Assembly: GCA_024699595.1 (NCBI GenBank)
Contig: JAILPG010000313.1
Coordinates: 1-64,000, forward strand
Length of the DNA stretch: 64,000 bases
Direction of reading: 5' to 3'
Source of the DNA: Lachnospiraceae bacterium
GTDB lineage: Bacteria > Bacillota_A > Clostridia > Lachnospirales > Lachnospiraceae
Below the pieces are notes generated by a model. It searched no databases. It was not told the DNA's origin and saw only the letters and a list, made by a program, of their open reading frames with translations. Position numbers and translations under genes: made by a program. Shown here in pieces: positions 8,866 to 17,551 of this stretch (position 1 is its first letter; each line of letters begins with the position of its first letter).

Positions 8866-10432
8866 TATCATGCTGCAGGGAACCATGAGCGGTGTCGGAA
8901 AGAGCCTGATGACCGCAGCCCTCTGCAGGATCTTTTTACAGGACGGATACAGTGTTGCTCCTTTTAAGAGCCAGAACATGGCTCTTAATTCCTATGTAAC
9001 AAAGGACGGACTGGAGATGGGAAGGGCACAGGTATTGCAGGCTTTTGCCTCGGGAAAGGAGCCTGATATCAGGATGAATCCGATCCTGTTAAAGCCTTCC
9101 GATGAAACCGGAAGCCAGGTCATTGTCAACGGCAAGGTAAGGGGAGACTATAAGGCAGGTGAGTATTTCCGCTTAAAGGAAGGGCTTAAGGAGGATATAC
9201 TTAAGGCATATGAGAGCCTTGAGAAAGAAAATGACATAGTAGTCATAGAGGGTGCTGGCAGTCCTGCAGAGATCAATCTGAAGAAAGGGAAGAATTCATC
9301 GGTCGACAGCCCTGATATCGTAAACATGGGGCTTGCAGAAATGGTCGATGCTCCGGTGATACTGATCGGGGATATAGATCCGGGAGGAGTATTTGCGCAG
9401 CTGTACGGAACAGTCATGCTGCTTGGTGAGGATGAAAGAAAACGGATAAAGGGAATATTCATAAACAAATTCAGGGGAGACAGGACCCTCCTTGAAGGGG
9501 GATTGAGACAGATAGAGGATATCACGGGGATCCCCGTACTGGGCGTTATCCCGTATACAAAGGTTTATCTTGATGAAGAGGATTCGCTGTCTGAAAGACT
9601 GAAGAGGGACCGGCACGACAGACTCATCGATGTTGCCGTTATACGGATGCCGTTTATTTCAAATTATACGGATCTTGACCCGCTTGACAGATCACCGCTT
9701 ACGGGTGTGCGCTATGTTGACAGGGTAGAGGATCTGAAAAGACCTGACGTGGTGATACTGCCAGGCAGCAAGAACACGGTCTCAGATCTTAAATGGCTCA
9801 AAAGCTCAGGAATAGCTTCTTCGATCAGAGCTCTTTCGGAGGATACCATGATACTTGGTATCTGCGGAGGCTTTCAGATGCTTGGAAACAGCATATATGA
9901 TGAAAAAACAGGTGAGTGCGAAGAAGGGCTTGGGCTTCTTAACGTAAAAACGGTATTTAAAGACAGCGATGAAAAGGTAAGGAGGCTTTCAAAGGCCAAG
10001 ATACTTGACGGGATCTTTAAGGATCTTTGTATAGAGGGCTATGAGATACATATGGGTATGACTGGGCCTGATGAGAGATCCTGTAATGATGCTTCAGAAG
10101 ATACCGGAAAGTGTGCAGATGAATGCTTTTGTATGAAAGATGACGGAAATACCGACGGTTTCATTAAAGGGGACATAATCGGGACATATATCCACGGACT
10201 CTTTGATAACGGAAGCCTGATCCCGGTACTTGAGGATCATATCCTTAAAAAAAGAGGGCTTAAGAGAGAGATGTTAAAGACCGCTCCTATGTATACGAAA
10301 GAGCCCGAAGGAAAGGTTAAGATCACGGATCATAACCTCTACAGGGAGGAACAGATAGACCTTCTTGCGGATACGGTAAGGAAGAATGCCGATATGGATG
10401 CAATATACAGGATAATGGGATTAAGAGGATGA
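8855..10432 (+). CDS. cbiP: Cobyric acid synthase (CbiP/CobQ)
   Basis: Amidates the b, d, e and g side chains of adenosylcobyrinic acid a,c-diamide with glutamine and ATP. The N-terminal dethiobiotin-synthetase-like domain starts MLQGTMSGVGKS (P-loop) and contains PFKSQNMALNS. The C-terminal glutaminase domain has the Cys nucleophile in GICGGFQMLG, and the late His in GTYIHGLFDN. The length of 525 residues is near normal. A slightly longer acidic, Cys-containing stretch lies between the two glutaminase motifs, around residues 405-430. It overlaps cobD by 11 bases. Confidence 0.96.
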   Translation: MAHNIMLQGTMSGVGKSLMTAALCRIFLQDGYSVAPFKSQNMALNSYVTKDGLEMGRAQVLQAFASGKEPDIRMNPILLKPSDETGSQVIVNGKVRGDYKAGEYFRLKEGLKEDILKAYESLEKENDIVVIEGAGSPAEINLKKGKNSSVDSPDIVNMGLAEMVDAPVILIGDIDPGGVFAQLYGTVMLLGEDERKRIKGIFINKFRGDRTLLEGGLRQIEDITGIPVLGVIPYTKVYLDEEDSLSERLKRDRHDRLIDVAVIRMPFISNYTDLDPLDRSPLTGVRYVDRVEDLKRPDVVILPGSKNTVSDLKWLKSSGIASSIRALSEDTMILGICGGFQMLGNSIYDEKTGECEEGLGLLNVKTVFKDSDEKVRRLSKAKILDGIFKDLCIEGYEIHMGMTGPDERSCNDASEDTGKCADECFCMKDDGNTDGFIKGDIIGTYIHGLFDNGSLIPVLEDHILKKRGLKREMLKTAPMYTKEPEGKVKITDHNLYREEQIDLLADTVRKNADMDAIYRIMGLRG

Positions 10433-10436
10433 TAAA

Positions 10437-10970
10437 ATGTCAGGACTTGTGCACTTATATTACGGGGAAGGAAAGGGTAAGACGACCTCGGCTGCAGGTA
10501 TGGCTCTGAGAGCGATAGATGCGGGATACAAGGTTTTTGTTCTCAGATTTTTGAAGTGTTCCGGATCCGGTGAGGTAAACATTCTTAAGTCACTGGGGGC
10601 AAAAGTATATGACGGAAAAACAGTGGATGGCTTTACCTCTTCAATGTCGGATCAGGAAAGGGAAGTAACCAGACAGAGACAGGATATGCTGCTTAAGCAG
10701 ATTTTTGAAGAGGTATCCGAGCTGTCGGTAAATGGAATTAAAACCCTGATAATACTTGATGAGCTGACTCAGGCGTGCAAAAAAGGTCTTGCGGACGGAA
10801 AGCTTGCAAAAAAATGCATAGAGGAGAGGCCGGACGGAACTGAGATAGTGATAACGGGGAGAGATCCAGAGGAATGGATGTTTGAGATCTCGGATTATAT
10901 AACCGAGAACGTAAACAGAAAGCATCCCTATGAAAAGGGTATCAGGGCAAGACGGGGCGTGGAATACTGA
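10437..10970 (+). CDS. cobO: Corrinoid (cob(I)alamin) adenosyltransferase, CobO/BtuR type
   Basis: Transfers the adenosyl group of ATP to Co(I) corrinoids. The 177-residue protein begins with YYGEGKGKTTSAAG, a P-loop of the CobO/BtuR family, and has the later LIILDELTQA Walker B region, EIVITGRDPEEW, and the C-terminal KGIRARRGVEY segment typical of the family. It starts 4 bases after cbiP. Confidence 0.95.
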   Translation: MSGLVHLYYGEGKGKTTSAAGMALRAIDAGYKVFVLRFLKCSGSGEVNILKSLGAKVYDGKTVDGFTSSMSDQEREVTRQRQDMLLKQIFEEVSELSVNGIKTLIILDELTQACKKGLADGKLAKKCIEERPDGTEIVITGRDPEEWMFEISDYITENVNRKHPYEKGIRARRGVEY

Positions 10971-11020
10971 AATACCGGTATTGTAAGGGAAAATGCAGGT
11001 AAGATCTGAAGGAGCGGAAG

Positions 11021-11701
11021 ATGAAATACAGACCTGATGAAATAGAAAAAAGCAGCATGGAAATAATAGATGAGGAGCTTATAAAACGTGGCTGCAAGAA
11101 TGTCACCGATTCGGATGAGATGACAGTCATAAAGAGAGTGATACATACAACCGCGGATTTTGATTATTATGAAAATCTCTGTTTCATAAACGATCCCGTA
11201 AAGAGAGGGACAGAGACGATAAAGGGCGGAAATGCAACGGTCGTTACGGATACAAATATGGCTCTTGCAGGCATCAATAAAAGAGCACTTGAAAAGAACG
11301 GATGCGAAGCGGTCTGTTTCATGAATGATGAAAGGATAATAAAGATCTCTGCCGAAAGAAACATAACAAGGGCCGCAGCCTCAATGGAGCATGCCGCAGC
11401 ATTGTATCCTTCAGGGATATATTCTATCGGAAATGCTCCCACGGCACTTTTAAGTATAGGAGAGCTGATCGGGGAAAACAGGATAAGCCCGGCGCTTGTC
11501 ATAGCGGTTCCCGTCGGCTTTGTAAACGTCCTTGAGAGCAAGGAATATATAAAAGAGATATGCGAAAAAAAGGGTATTCCGCTGATCCTTTCAGAGGGAA
11601 GAAAAGGCGGGAGCACGGTAGCTGTTTCCGTTGTCAATTCGATCCTGTACATGGCAGGTGATATGACTGATCCGGCGGGGAGGTGCTTTAGTGGCTCTTG
11701 A
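11021..11701 (+). CDS. cbiC: Cobalt-precorrin-8 methylmutase (CbiC)
   Basis: Moves the methyl group from C11 to C12, forming cobyrinic acid. The 226-residue protein carries the catalytic His in RVIHTTADFDY about residue 47, FINDPV, TDTNMALAGIN, and the AVPVGFVNVLESKE block. A good ribosome site (GAAGGAG) precedes the ATG. Its 3' end overlaps the GTG start of cbiD by 11 bases. Confidence 0.95.
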   Translation: MKYRPDEIEKSSMEIIDEELIKRGCKNVTDSDEMTVIKRVIHTTADFDYYENLCFINDPVKRGTETIKGGNATVVTDTNMALAGINKRALEKNGCEAVCFMNDERIIKISAERNITRAAASMEHAAALYPSGIYSIGNAPTALLSIGELIGENRISPALVIAVPVGFVNVLESKEYIKEICEKKGIPLILSEGRKGGSTVAVSVVNSILYMAGDMTDPAGRCFSGS

Positions 11702-12878
11702 TGTTTATGTACAGTCAGCAGGAAGAAAACTCAGATGCGGATTCACCACGGGGACCTGTGCGACTCTTGCCTGTCTTGGTGCGGCAAGGGCACTCTTATA
11801 CAAAAATGATGAGAAGATCCCCTTATCGGTAATGACACCAAAAGGCATCAGGGTCGAGGTCATCCCCAAGGAACTGCTCTACAATGAAGAGGAGCAGACA
11901 GGCATATGCTCGGTCGTAAAGGATGGGGGAGATGACAGGGACGTTACAGACGGGATTGAGATATTTGCAAAGGTTAAGTATACCAAAGAGCATGATCATA
12001 TAGAGATAAGAAGCGCAGAGGGCATCGGCACTGTCACAAGAGCAGGCTTAAGTGTAGAATTGGGGGAGCCTGCTATCAATCCTGTTCCGAGACAGATGAT
12101 GGAGACAGCCGTAGATGAGATCAGAAGAGAGGCCGGATATACGGGAGGTCTTATCTGTACGTTAAGCGTTCCCGGAGGAGAAAAGGCGGCAGGCTCTACC
12201 TTTAATGAAAGACTCGGGATAAAGGGCGGCATATCCATAATAGGTACCACAGGGATCGTGGAACCTATGAGTGAAAAAGCCTTTTGCGATGCCGTATGTT
12301 TAGAGATTGGCCAGCTGTCTAAAGAGGGAAACAGGGATCTGATACTATATCCCGGCAATTACGGAATGGATTTTACGCAGAGTCTTGATCTTAATGATAT
12401 CCCATCGGTCATGTGTTCAAACTTTATAGGCGATGCAATAGATGCGGCCATAATAGACGGATATGAAAACGTGCTGCTCATCGGACATGCGGGAAAACTC
12501 GTAAAGCTTGCCGGCGGCATCATGAATACCCATTCAAGGATCGCAGACTGCAGGATGGAGCTTATAGCGGTTCACGCGGCAATGCACGGAGCAGACAGGG
12601 ATGAGGTAAGCAGTATAATGGAACAGCTTACGACCGATGCGGCTTTTGAGGTAATAAAGACCCGGGATGAAAAAGACAACACCGGGATATACGATGAAAC
12701 CGTCAGGTCCCTTCTGGAAAGCATCCAGTATCATATAAACGAACGGATCAGAAAAGACAGGGCCGGTAAAGAAATAAAGATCGGTGCCGTGCTGTTTGCG
12801 GATCAGAACAGACTTATAGGTGTGACAAAAACGGGACAGGAGATACTTAATGTATTCGGTAAGGATCTGAGACCCTGA
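11691..12878 (+). CDS. cbiD: Cobalt-precorrin-5B C1-methyltransferase (CbiD)
   Basis: SAM-dependent C1 methylation in the anaerobic corrin pathway. The RCGFTTGTCATLA segment near the N-terminus and the SVPGGEKAAGSTFNERLGIKGG and GTTGIVEPMS motifs are diagnostic. It is 395 residues long. Translation starts at GTG 11691 inside the end of cbiC, preceded by GGGGAGG. CbiD has no counterpart in the aerobic pathway, so it fixes the pathway type here. Confidence 0.96.
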   Translation: MALDVYVQSAGRKLRCGFTTGTCATLACLGAARALLYKNDEKIPLSVMTPKGIRVEVIPKELLYNEEEQTGICSVVKDGGDDRDVTDGIEIFAKVKYTKEHDHIEIRSAEGIGTVTRAGLSVELGEPAINPVPRQMMETAVDEIRREAGYTGGLICTLSVPGGEKAAGSTFNERLGIKGGISIIGTTGIVEPMSEKAFCDAVCLEIGQLSKEGNRDLILYPGNYGMDFTQSLDLNDIPSVMCSNFIGDAIDAAIIDGYENVLLIGHAGKLVKLAGGIMNTHSRIADCRMELIAVHAAMHGADRDEVSSIMEQLTTDAAFEVIKTRDEKDNTGIYDETVRSLLESIQYHINERIRKDRAGKEIKIGAVLFADQNRLIGVTKTGQEILNVFGKDLRP

Positions 12879-12926
12879 CCGGATCAATGAAAATGATGTC
12901 ATAAACATACGGATCGGGAGAAAAGG

Positions 12927-14723
12927 ATGGTACATTTTGTCGGAGCAGGTCCCGGAGCAGTGGACCTGATAACGATAAGAGGAGAAAGACTGTTAAGAGA
13001 GGCAGATGTTATAATATATGCGGGAAGCCTTGTAAATCCTGCACTACTTTCTGTCTGCAAGGATGGTGCGGTGATCCATGACAGCTCACTCTTAAACCTT
13101 GATCAGATAATTAAGATATGCGCTGATGCGGAGCGTGAAGGAAAGAATACGGTCAGGCTTCACACAGGTGATCCTTCGATCTACGGTGCCATAAAAGAGC
13201 AGTTTACTGAGCTTGACAGACTGGGGATCTCCTATGATGTAACTCCCGGTGTATCAAGCTTTCAGGGGGCAGCAGCATCCATAAAGGCCGAATATACTCT
13301 CCCTTTGGTGTCCCAGTCGATAATTATCACAAGACTTGAGGGAAGGACAAAGGTTCCCGATGCGGAAAAGCTTAATAAGCTTGCTTCCCATGGTGCATCC
13401 ATGGCTGTCTTTCTGTCGGCGGGCAATATAAAGGGAGTCGTGGAGGAGCTGTTAAAGGGTGGCATTTACACCAAAGACACCTGTGCCGCTCTTATATACA
13501 AGGCTACCTGGCCGGATGAAAAGGTCATTATCACCACGCTTTCAAAGCTTTCGGAAAAAGCGAAAGAAGCGGGGATCACAAAGACCGCTCTTATACTCGT
13601 GGGAGATTTTCTGACCGATAATAAAGTCGTGGAAAGATCTAAGCTCTATGACAGAGATTTTTCAACAGGTTACAGAAGAGGAAAGAAACAGGGAACGGGT
13701 ATATTATCATTTACCGATGAAGGTCACAGACTTTCGGAAAGGATAAAAGAAGGTCTGATATCGCAGGGCTATGACAATATCGTATCGGTAAAAAACAACG
13801 GAGATACTGCAGTTAAGGAATGGATAGGGAAGTCTTTTTACGATGTGGAAAATATCATATTCATAGGTGCCTGCGGGATTGCCGTAAGAATGATCTCTCC
13901 CTTTCTTGAGAGCAAGATCTCGGATCCTGCGGTCATAGTGAGCGATGAGAAAGGGATCAACGTGATCTCCCTGCTTAGTGGTCATATCGGAGGGGGAAAC
14001 AGTCTTGCAGAAACAATTGCCCATATTACCGGAGGAAATGCGGTGATCACTACGGCGACCGATATAGAAAACAGATTTGCGGTCGATGTCTGGGCTGAAA
14101 AAAACGGGATGTTCATTCAGAATCCACAGCGTATAAAAACCGTATCCGCAAAGCTTCTTAAGGATCAGCCGATAAGCATAAGATCCGAATATGAGATAAG
14201 AAAAAGAAATATACAGGGTGACCGGGACAGTGAGCTTATATGCATAAATGATGAAAAAGACCCGCCTGATATATACATAGGCATACATGAAGGCGGTGGT
14301 CAGAGTCTTAATCTTTGTCCTAAAACAGCAGTACTTGGTATTGGCTGTAAGAAGGGTACAAAAAAAGAGACCATAGAATCCGTTTTTGCCGATTTTTCGA
14401 AGGAGAACAGAATACTTCCGTATTGCCTGATCTCAGCTGCTTCCATAGATCTTAAGAAAGATGAGGATGGGATAAAGGGATTCTGTAAGGATCACGGACT
14501 TGCCTTTAAGGTATACAGTAAGGAAGAACTAGGTGCGCTAAAGGGAGAGTTTACCGGCTCTGAAATGGTAAAAGAGGTAACGGGCGTTGACAACGTCTGT
14601 GAAAGAAGTGCTCTTAAGTCAGCCTGTGAGTATGATGTTAATGCAGAGGTACTTGTCAGAAAATATGCAAAAGACGGGGTGACCTTTGCACTCGCTGTGG
14701 TAAGGAAAGAGTTTGAATTATGA
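12927..14723 (+). CDS. cbiFG: CbiF-CbiG fusion: cobalt-precorrin-4 C11-methyltransferase / cobalt-precorrin-5A hydrolase
   Basis: A 598-residue two-domain protein. Residues about 1-235 are a tetrapyrrole methylase (CbiF/CobM) with FVGAGPGAVDLIT and the LHTGDPSIYGA and TPGVSSFQGAAA motifs. After a short linker, residues about 250-598 are CbiG, which opens the lactone and releases acetaldehyde; it shows GACGIAVRMI, LLSGHIGGGN and the C-terminal LGIGCKKGT block. The two reactions are consecutive, so the fusion couples successive steps. The ATG at 12927 has GGGAG at 12916-12920. The end overlaps cbiH by 4 bases. Confidence 0.95.
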   Translation: MVHFVGAGPGAVDLITIRGERLLREADVIIYAGSLVNPALLSVCKDGAVIHDSSLLNLDQIIKICADAEREGKNTVRLHTGDPSIYGAIKEQFTELDRLGISYDVTPGVSSFQGAAASIKAEYTLPLVSQSIIITRLEGRTKVPDAEKLNKLASHGASMAVFLSAGNIKGVVEELLKGGIYTKDTCAALIYKATWPDEKVIITTLSKLSEKAKEAGITKTALILVGDFLTDNKVVERSKLYDRDFSTGYRRGKKQGTGILSFTDEGHRLSERIKEGLISQGYDNIVSVKNNGDTAVKEWIGKSFYDVENIIFIGACGIAVRMISPFLESKISDPAVIVSDEKGINVISLLSGHIGGGNSLAETIAHITGGNAVITTATDIENRFAVDVWAEKNGMFIQNPQRIKTVSAKLLKDQPISIRSEYEIRKRNIQGDRDSELICINDEKDPPDIYIGIHEGGGQSLNLCPKTAVLGIGCKKGTKKETIESVFADFSKENRILPYCLISAASIDLKKDEDGIKGFCKDHGLAFKVYSKEELGALKGEFTGSEMVKEVTGVDNVCERSALKSACEYDVNAEVLVRKYAKDGVTFALAVVRKEFEL

Positions 14724-15457
14724 TGAAGGGAAATGTATTTGTTGTGGGCACAGGCCCCGGAGACATGATGGATATGACATACAGGGCAAGAGAGGCACTG
14801 TCCCTGTCTGATCTGATATGCGGATATCCCGTATATGTCGACCTGATAAGAGATCTGTATCCGGATAAGGAATACTATGTATCCGGTATGGGACAGGAGC
14901 TTGAAAGGTGTGAATATGCCTTAAGGTATGCACAGACCGGATGTAAGACGGTATCGGTCATATCAAGCGGTGATTCGGGGATATACGGAATGGCAGGTCC
15001 CGTTCTTGAGCTGTCCGAAAGATACGGGGATGTGGAAATAGAAATTGTCCCCGGGATCACTGCTGCGATATCTGCAGCCTCTGTTTTAGGGGCTCCGATA
15101 ATGAATGATTATGTTACACTGTCCCTGTCTGATCTGATGACTCCCTTTGATGTCATCATGAGAAGACTGAAGGCAGCGGCGGAAGGTGATTTTGTGATCT
15201 GTATCTACAATCCGATGTCAAGAAAGAGAAGGGATCATCTAAAGATAGCCTGCGATCTGTTAATGGAGTATAAAAGCTCCGATACGGTATGCGGATATGT
15301 CCAAAATATCGGACGCTCCGGAGAAAATGCAGGGATCTTAAGCCTTAGGGAACTAAGGGATATGGAAGCGGATATGTTTACGACGATTATTGTCGGATCG
15401 GCTGATACATACAGTAAGAACGGAAGGATGATCACAGGCAGAGGTTACAGGGTCTGA
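14720..15457 (+). CDS. cbiH: Cobalt-precorrin-3 C17-methyltransferase (CbiH)
   Basis: Tetrapyrrole methylase that methylates C17 with ring contraction. The 245-residue protein shows VVGTGPGDMMDMT, the ISSGDSGIYGM motif, PGITAAISAASVLGAPI, and the YNPMSRKRRDHL block typical of CbiH/CobJ. It is linked to its neighbours by ATGA overlaps on the 5' side and a one-base overlap (TGATG) on the 3' side. Confidence 0.95.
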   Translation: MMKGNVFVVGTGPGDMMDMTYRAREALSLSDLICGYPVYVDLIRDLYPDKEYYVSGMGQELERCEYALRYAQTGCKTVSVISSGDSGIYGMAGPVLELSERYGDVEIEIVPGITAAISAASVLGAPIMNDYVTLSLSDLMTPFDVIMRRLKAAAEGDFVICIYNPMSRKRRDHLKIACDLLMEYKSSDTVCGYVQNIGRSGENAGILSLRELRDMEADMFTTIIVGSADTYSKNGRMITGRGYRV

Positions 15458-16284
15458 TGAAGAGACTGATCTTATTCGGAGGAACAACAGAAGGGTATGA
15501 TCTGTCATATCTGCTTGCAGAGGAAGGGTATGATGTGACTGTAAGCGTGGCTACGGATATCGGAGCCGAGCAGTACAGGGATCATGATGCGGGTATGCCG
15601 GGTCAGCGCATAAGGACGATACAGGGAAGAAAGAACAAAGAAGAGCTTGAGAGCCTGCTTTCGGAATATGATGCCTGTATAGATGCAACACACCCCTATG
15701 CCGTAGAGATAACCCGTAATCTTAAGGAGATATGTGAGAACAGGGGGATGCCCTGCTACAGATACATAAGATCCGAAAGATCGGATCAGGCTGTCAGGTA
15801 TGAACAGCTTCTGAAAGAGTCTGAAAGGTTCATACAGGTATCATCTGCGCCAGAAGCGGCAGAGTATCTTAAAGATAAGCAGGGTAACATACTGATCACC
15901 ACAGGATCAAAGGAGATCGGATGTTTTGGCGGCATAGATAAAAAACGGCTGTATATAAGAGTGCTTCCGACAGTTGAGAGCATTAAAGCCTGCGAAAGCA
16001 TTGACCTTCCTCACAGGAATATCATAGCAATGTGGGGACCTTTTAGCAGCAGTTTAAATGAGGCACTGATAACGCAGTATGACATAGCCTATGTAGTGAC
16101 CAAGGAAAGCGGCACAGAGGGTGGCTATGATGACAAGCTTTCAGCTTCATATAACAGCGGATGTACAGCCGTTGTGATAAAGAGACCGGAGGAATCCGGA
16201 ATGACCTTTAAGGAGATAAAAAATGATCTATCTGACCGGTACGGGAATGGGAAATCTGACGGGAGCGACTGTCTGCGCCCTTGA
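15457..16284 (+). CDS. cbiJ: Cobalt-precorrin-6A reductase (CbiJ)
   Basis: NAD(P)H-dependent reduction of the corrin precursor. The 275-residue protein begins LILFGGTTEGYDL, has DATHPYAVEITRN, TTGSKEIGCF, RVLPT and the GPFSSSLNEAL block seen in CbiJ/CobK. Its last 62 bases also encode the first residues of cbiET in another frame, an unusually long overlap for this operon. The C-terminal tail (GNGKSDGSDCLRP) looks unconserved and is probably dictated by the overlap. Confidence 0.93.
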   Translation: MKRLILFGGTTEGYDLSYLLAEEGYDVTVSVATDIGAEQYRDHDAGMPGQRIRTIQGRKNKEELESLLSEYDACIDATHPYAVEITRNLKEICENRGMPCYRYIRSERSDQAVRYEQLLKESERFIQVSSAPEAAEYLKDKQGNILITTGSKEIGCFGGIDKKRLYIRVLPTVESIKACESIDLPHRNIIAMWGPFSSSLNEALITQYDIAYVVTKESGTEGGYDDKLSASYNSGCTAVVIKRPEESGMTFKEIKNDLSDRYGNGKSDGSDCLRP

Positions 16285-17494
16285 TGCGATAAAACGCTCA
16301 GAACTTCTCATCGGGAGCAGACGGCTGGCTTTGGAGGCGGGGAAGATCTATCCGGAAAAAAAGATATATTCCGCAAACCCGGATCCTGAGAGCATGATGG
16401 AGATCATCAGAAAAAAATGTGACATAAACAGTACAGATATCTCGATACTTTACAGCGGCGATACGCTTTTTTATTCCGGAGCTTCCAGAATGGCGGAATA
16501 TCTCGGTGAAAGGGATATACCCTTTGTTATCCTGCCGGGAATATCTACCTGCCAGTATATGGCTGCAAGACTTGGCAGATCATATGAAGGTTGGAATCTT
16601 TTGTCTTCACACGGAAGAAGTATAGATATCGGTGGCGAGCTTATGAAGAAAAGTCCGCTTTTTCTGCTTACTTCCGGAAAGAAAGATTGTGAGGTTATCC
16701 TTGATGAGCTGTCAGATACAGGAATAGAGGGGATAAGCGTTACAATTGCGGAAGATCTTTCCTATGCTTCGGAAAAGATCATAAAGGGTGAACCGGCCGG
16801 GATAAAAAAGGCCCTGTCAGGATCAGACGTTGAAAATGACGGAAGCGGTCACGGTCTTATTGCCCTGCTCATAGATGCACCAGTGCCGTTAACAGCCTCA
16901 GGTGCCATAGAGGATGATGCTTTTGTAAGGGGAGAGTCCCCGATGTCCAAACAGTACGTAAGATCGATGATACTGTCTCTTCTTCGGATAGATGCGGATG
17001 ATATCTGTCTTGATATCGGAGCGGGAACCGGTGCGGTCACGATCGACATGGCAATGCATGCAAAGAAGGTATACTCGGTTGAATGCATTGATGAAAGAAC
17101 AGAGCTGATAAAAAAGAACATTAGGAAATTTAAGGCCTATAATGTCAGCGTGATCAAAGGGGATGCGGCAGACATCCTTGAGGATCCTTCTGCAGCTTCA
17201 GTGGAAAACGTGACAAAGATCTTTATCGGAGGAAGCGACGGCAGGCTGTCAAAGATCTTTAAGCAGATAAATGAATCATTTCCGAATGCCGTGACCGTAT
17301 TTTCTGCAGTATTGTATGAAACACTGTCTGAAGGCACCAGAGCACTTGATGAGCTTGGTATGGATTATGAGATCATGCAGCTTTCCATCTCAAGGGCTAA
17401 GGGCTCTGATCACGGACATATGTTAAAAGCCGAGAATCCGGTATATCTTGTAAGGGCAGGACGGTTTCAGGGAAATATCCCGGGGGTATCTTGA
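16223..17494 (+). CDS. cbiET: CbiE-CbiT fusion: cobalt-precorrin-7 C5-methyltransferase / C15-methyltransferase (decarboxylating)
   Basis: A 423-residue fusion like aerobic CobL. Residues about 1-215 are CbiE, with LTGTGMGNLT, LYSGDTLFYSG and PGISTCQYMAARLG. Residues about 235-423 are CbiT, a Rossmann methyltransferase with LDIGAGTGAVTIDMA as the SAM site and the KIFIGGSDGRL segment. The start at ATG 16223 is supported by AGGAG at 16211-16215 and lies 62 bases inside cbiJ. It is the last gene of the cobalamin locus. The promoter of the KDG kinase gene overlaps its stop codon. Confidence 0.94.
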   Translation: MIYLTGTGMGNLTGATVCALDAIKRSELLIGSRRLALEAGKIYPEKKIYSANPDPESMMEIIRKKCDINSTDISILYSGDTLFYSGASRMAEYLGERDIPFVILPGISTCQYMAARLGRSYEGWNLLSSHGRSIDIGGELMKKSPLFLLTSGKKDCEVILDELSDTGIEGISVTIAEDLSYASEKIIKGEPAGIKKALSGSDVENDGSGHGLIALLIDAPVPLTASGAIEDDAFVRGESPMSKQYVRSMILSLLRIDADDICLDIGAGTGAVTIDMAMHAKKVYSVECIDERTELIKKNIRKFKAYNVSVIKGDAADILEDPSAASVENVTKIFIGGSDGRLSKIFKQINESFPNAVTVFSAVLYETLSEGTRALDELGMDYEIMQLSISRAKGSDHGHMLKAENPVYLVRAGRFQGNIPGVS

Positions 17495-17519
17495 AAAACC
17501 CCTGACATAAAATTATGAT
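17491..17519 (+). promoter_or_regulatory. Sigma-A-type promoter for kdgK-eda group
   Basis: TTGAAA (17491-17496), 17-base spacer, TATGAT (17514-17519). The -35 overlaps the cbiET stop codon. It separates the keto-deoxygluconate module from the cobalamin locus. Confidence 0.6.
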
Positions 17520-17551
17520 AAAGAAAACAACAGGAAAGAAAGGCGGTTATC

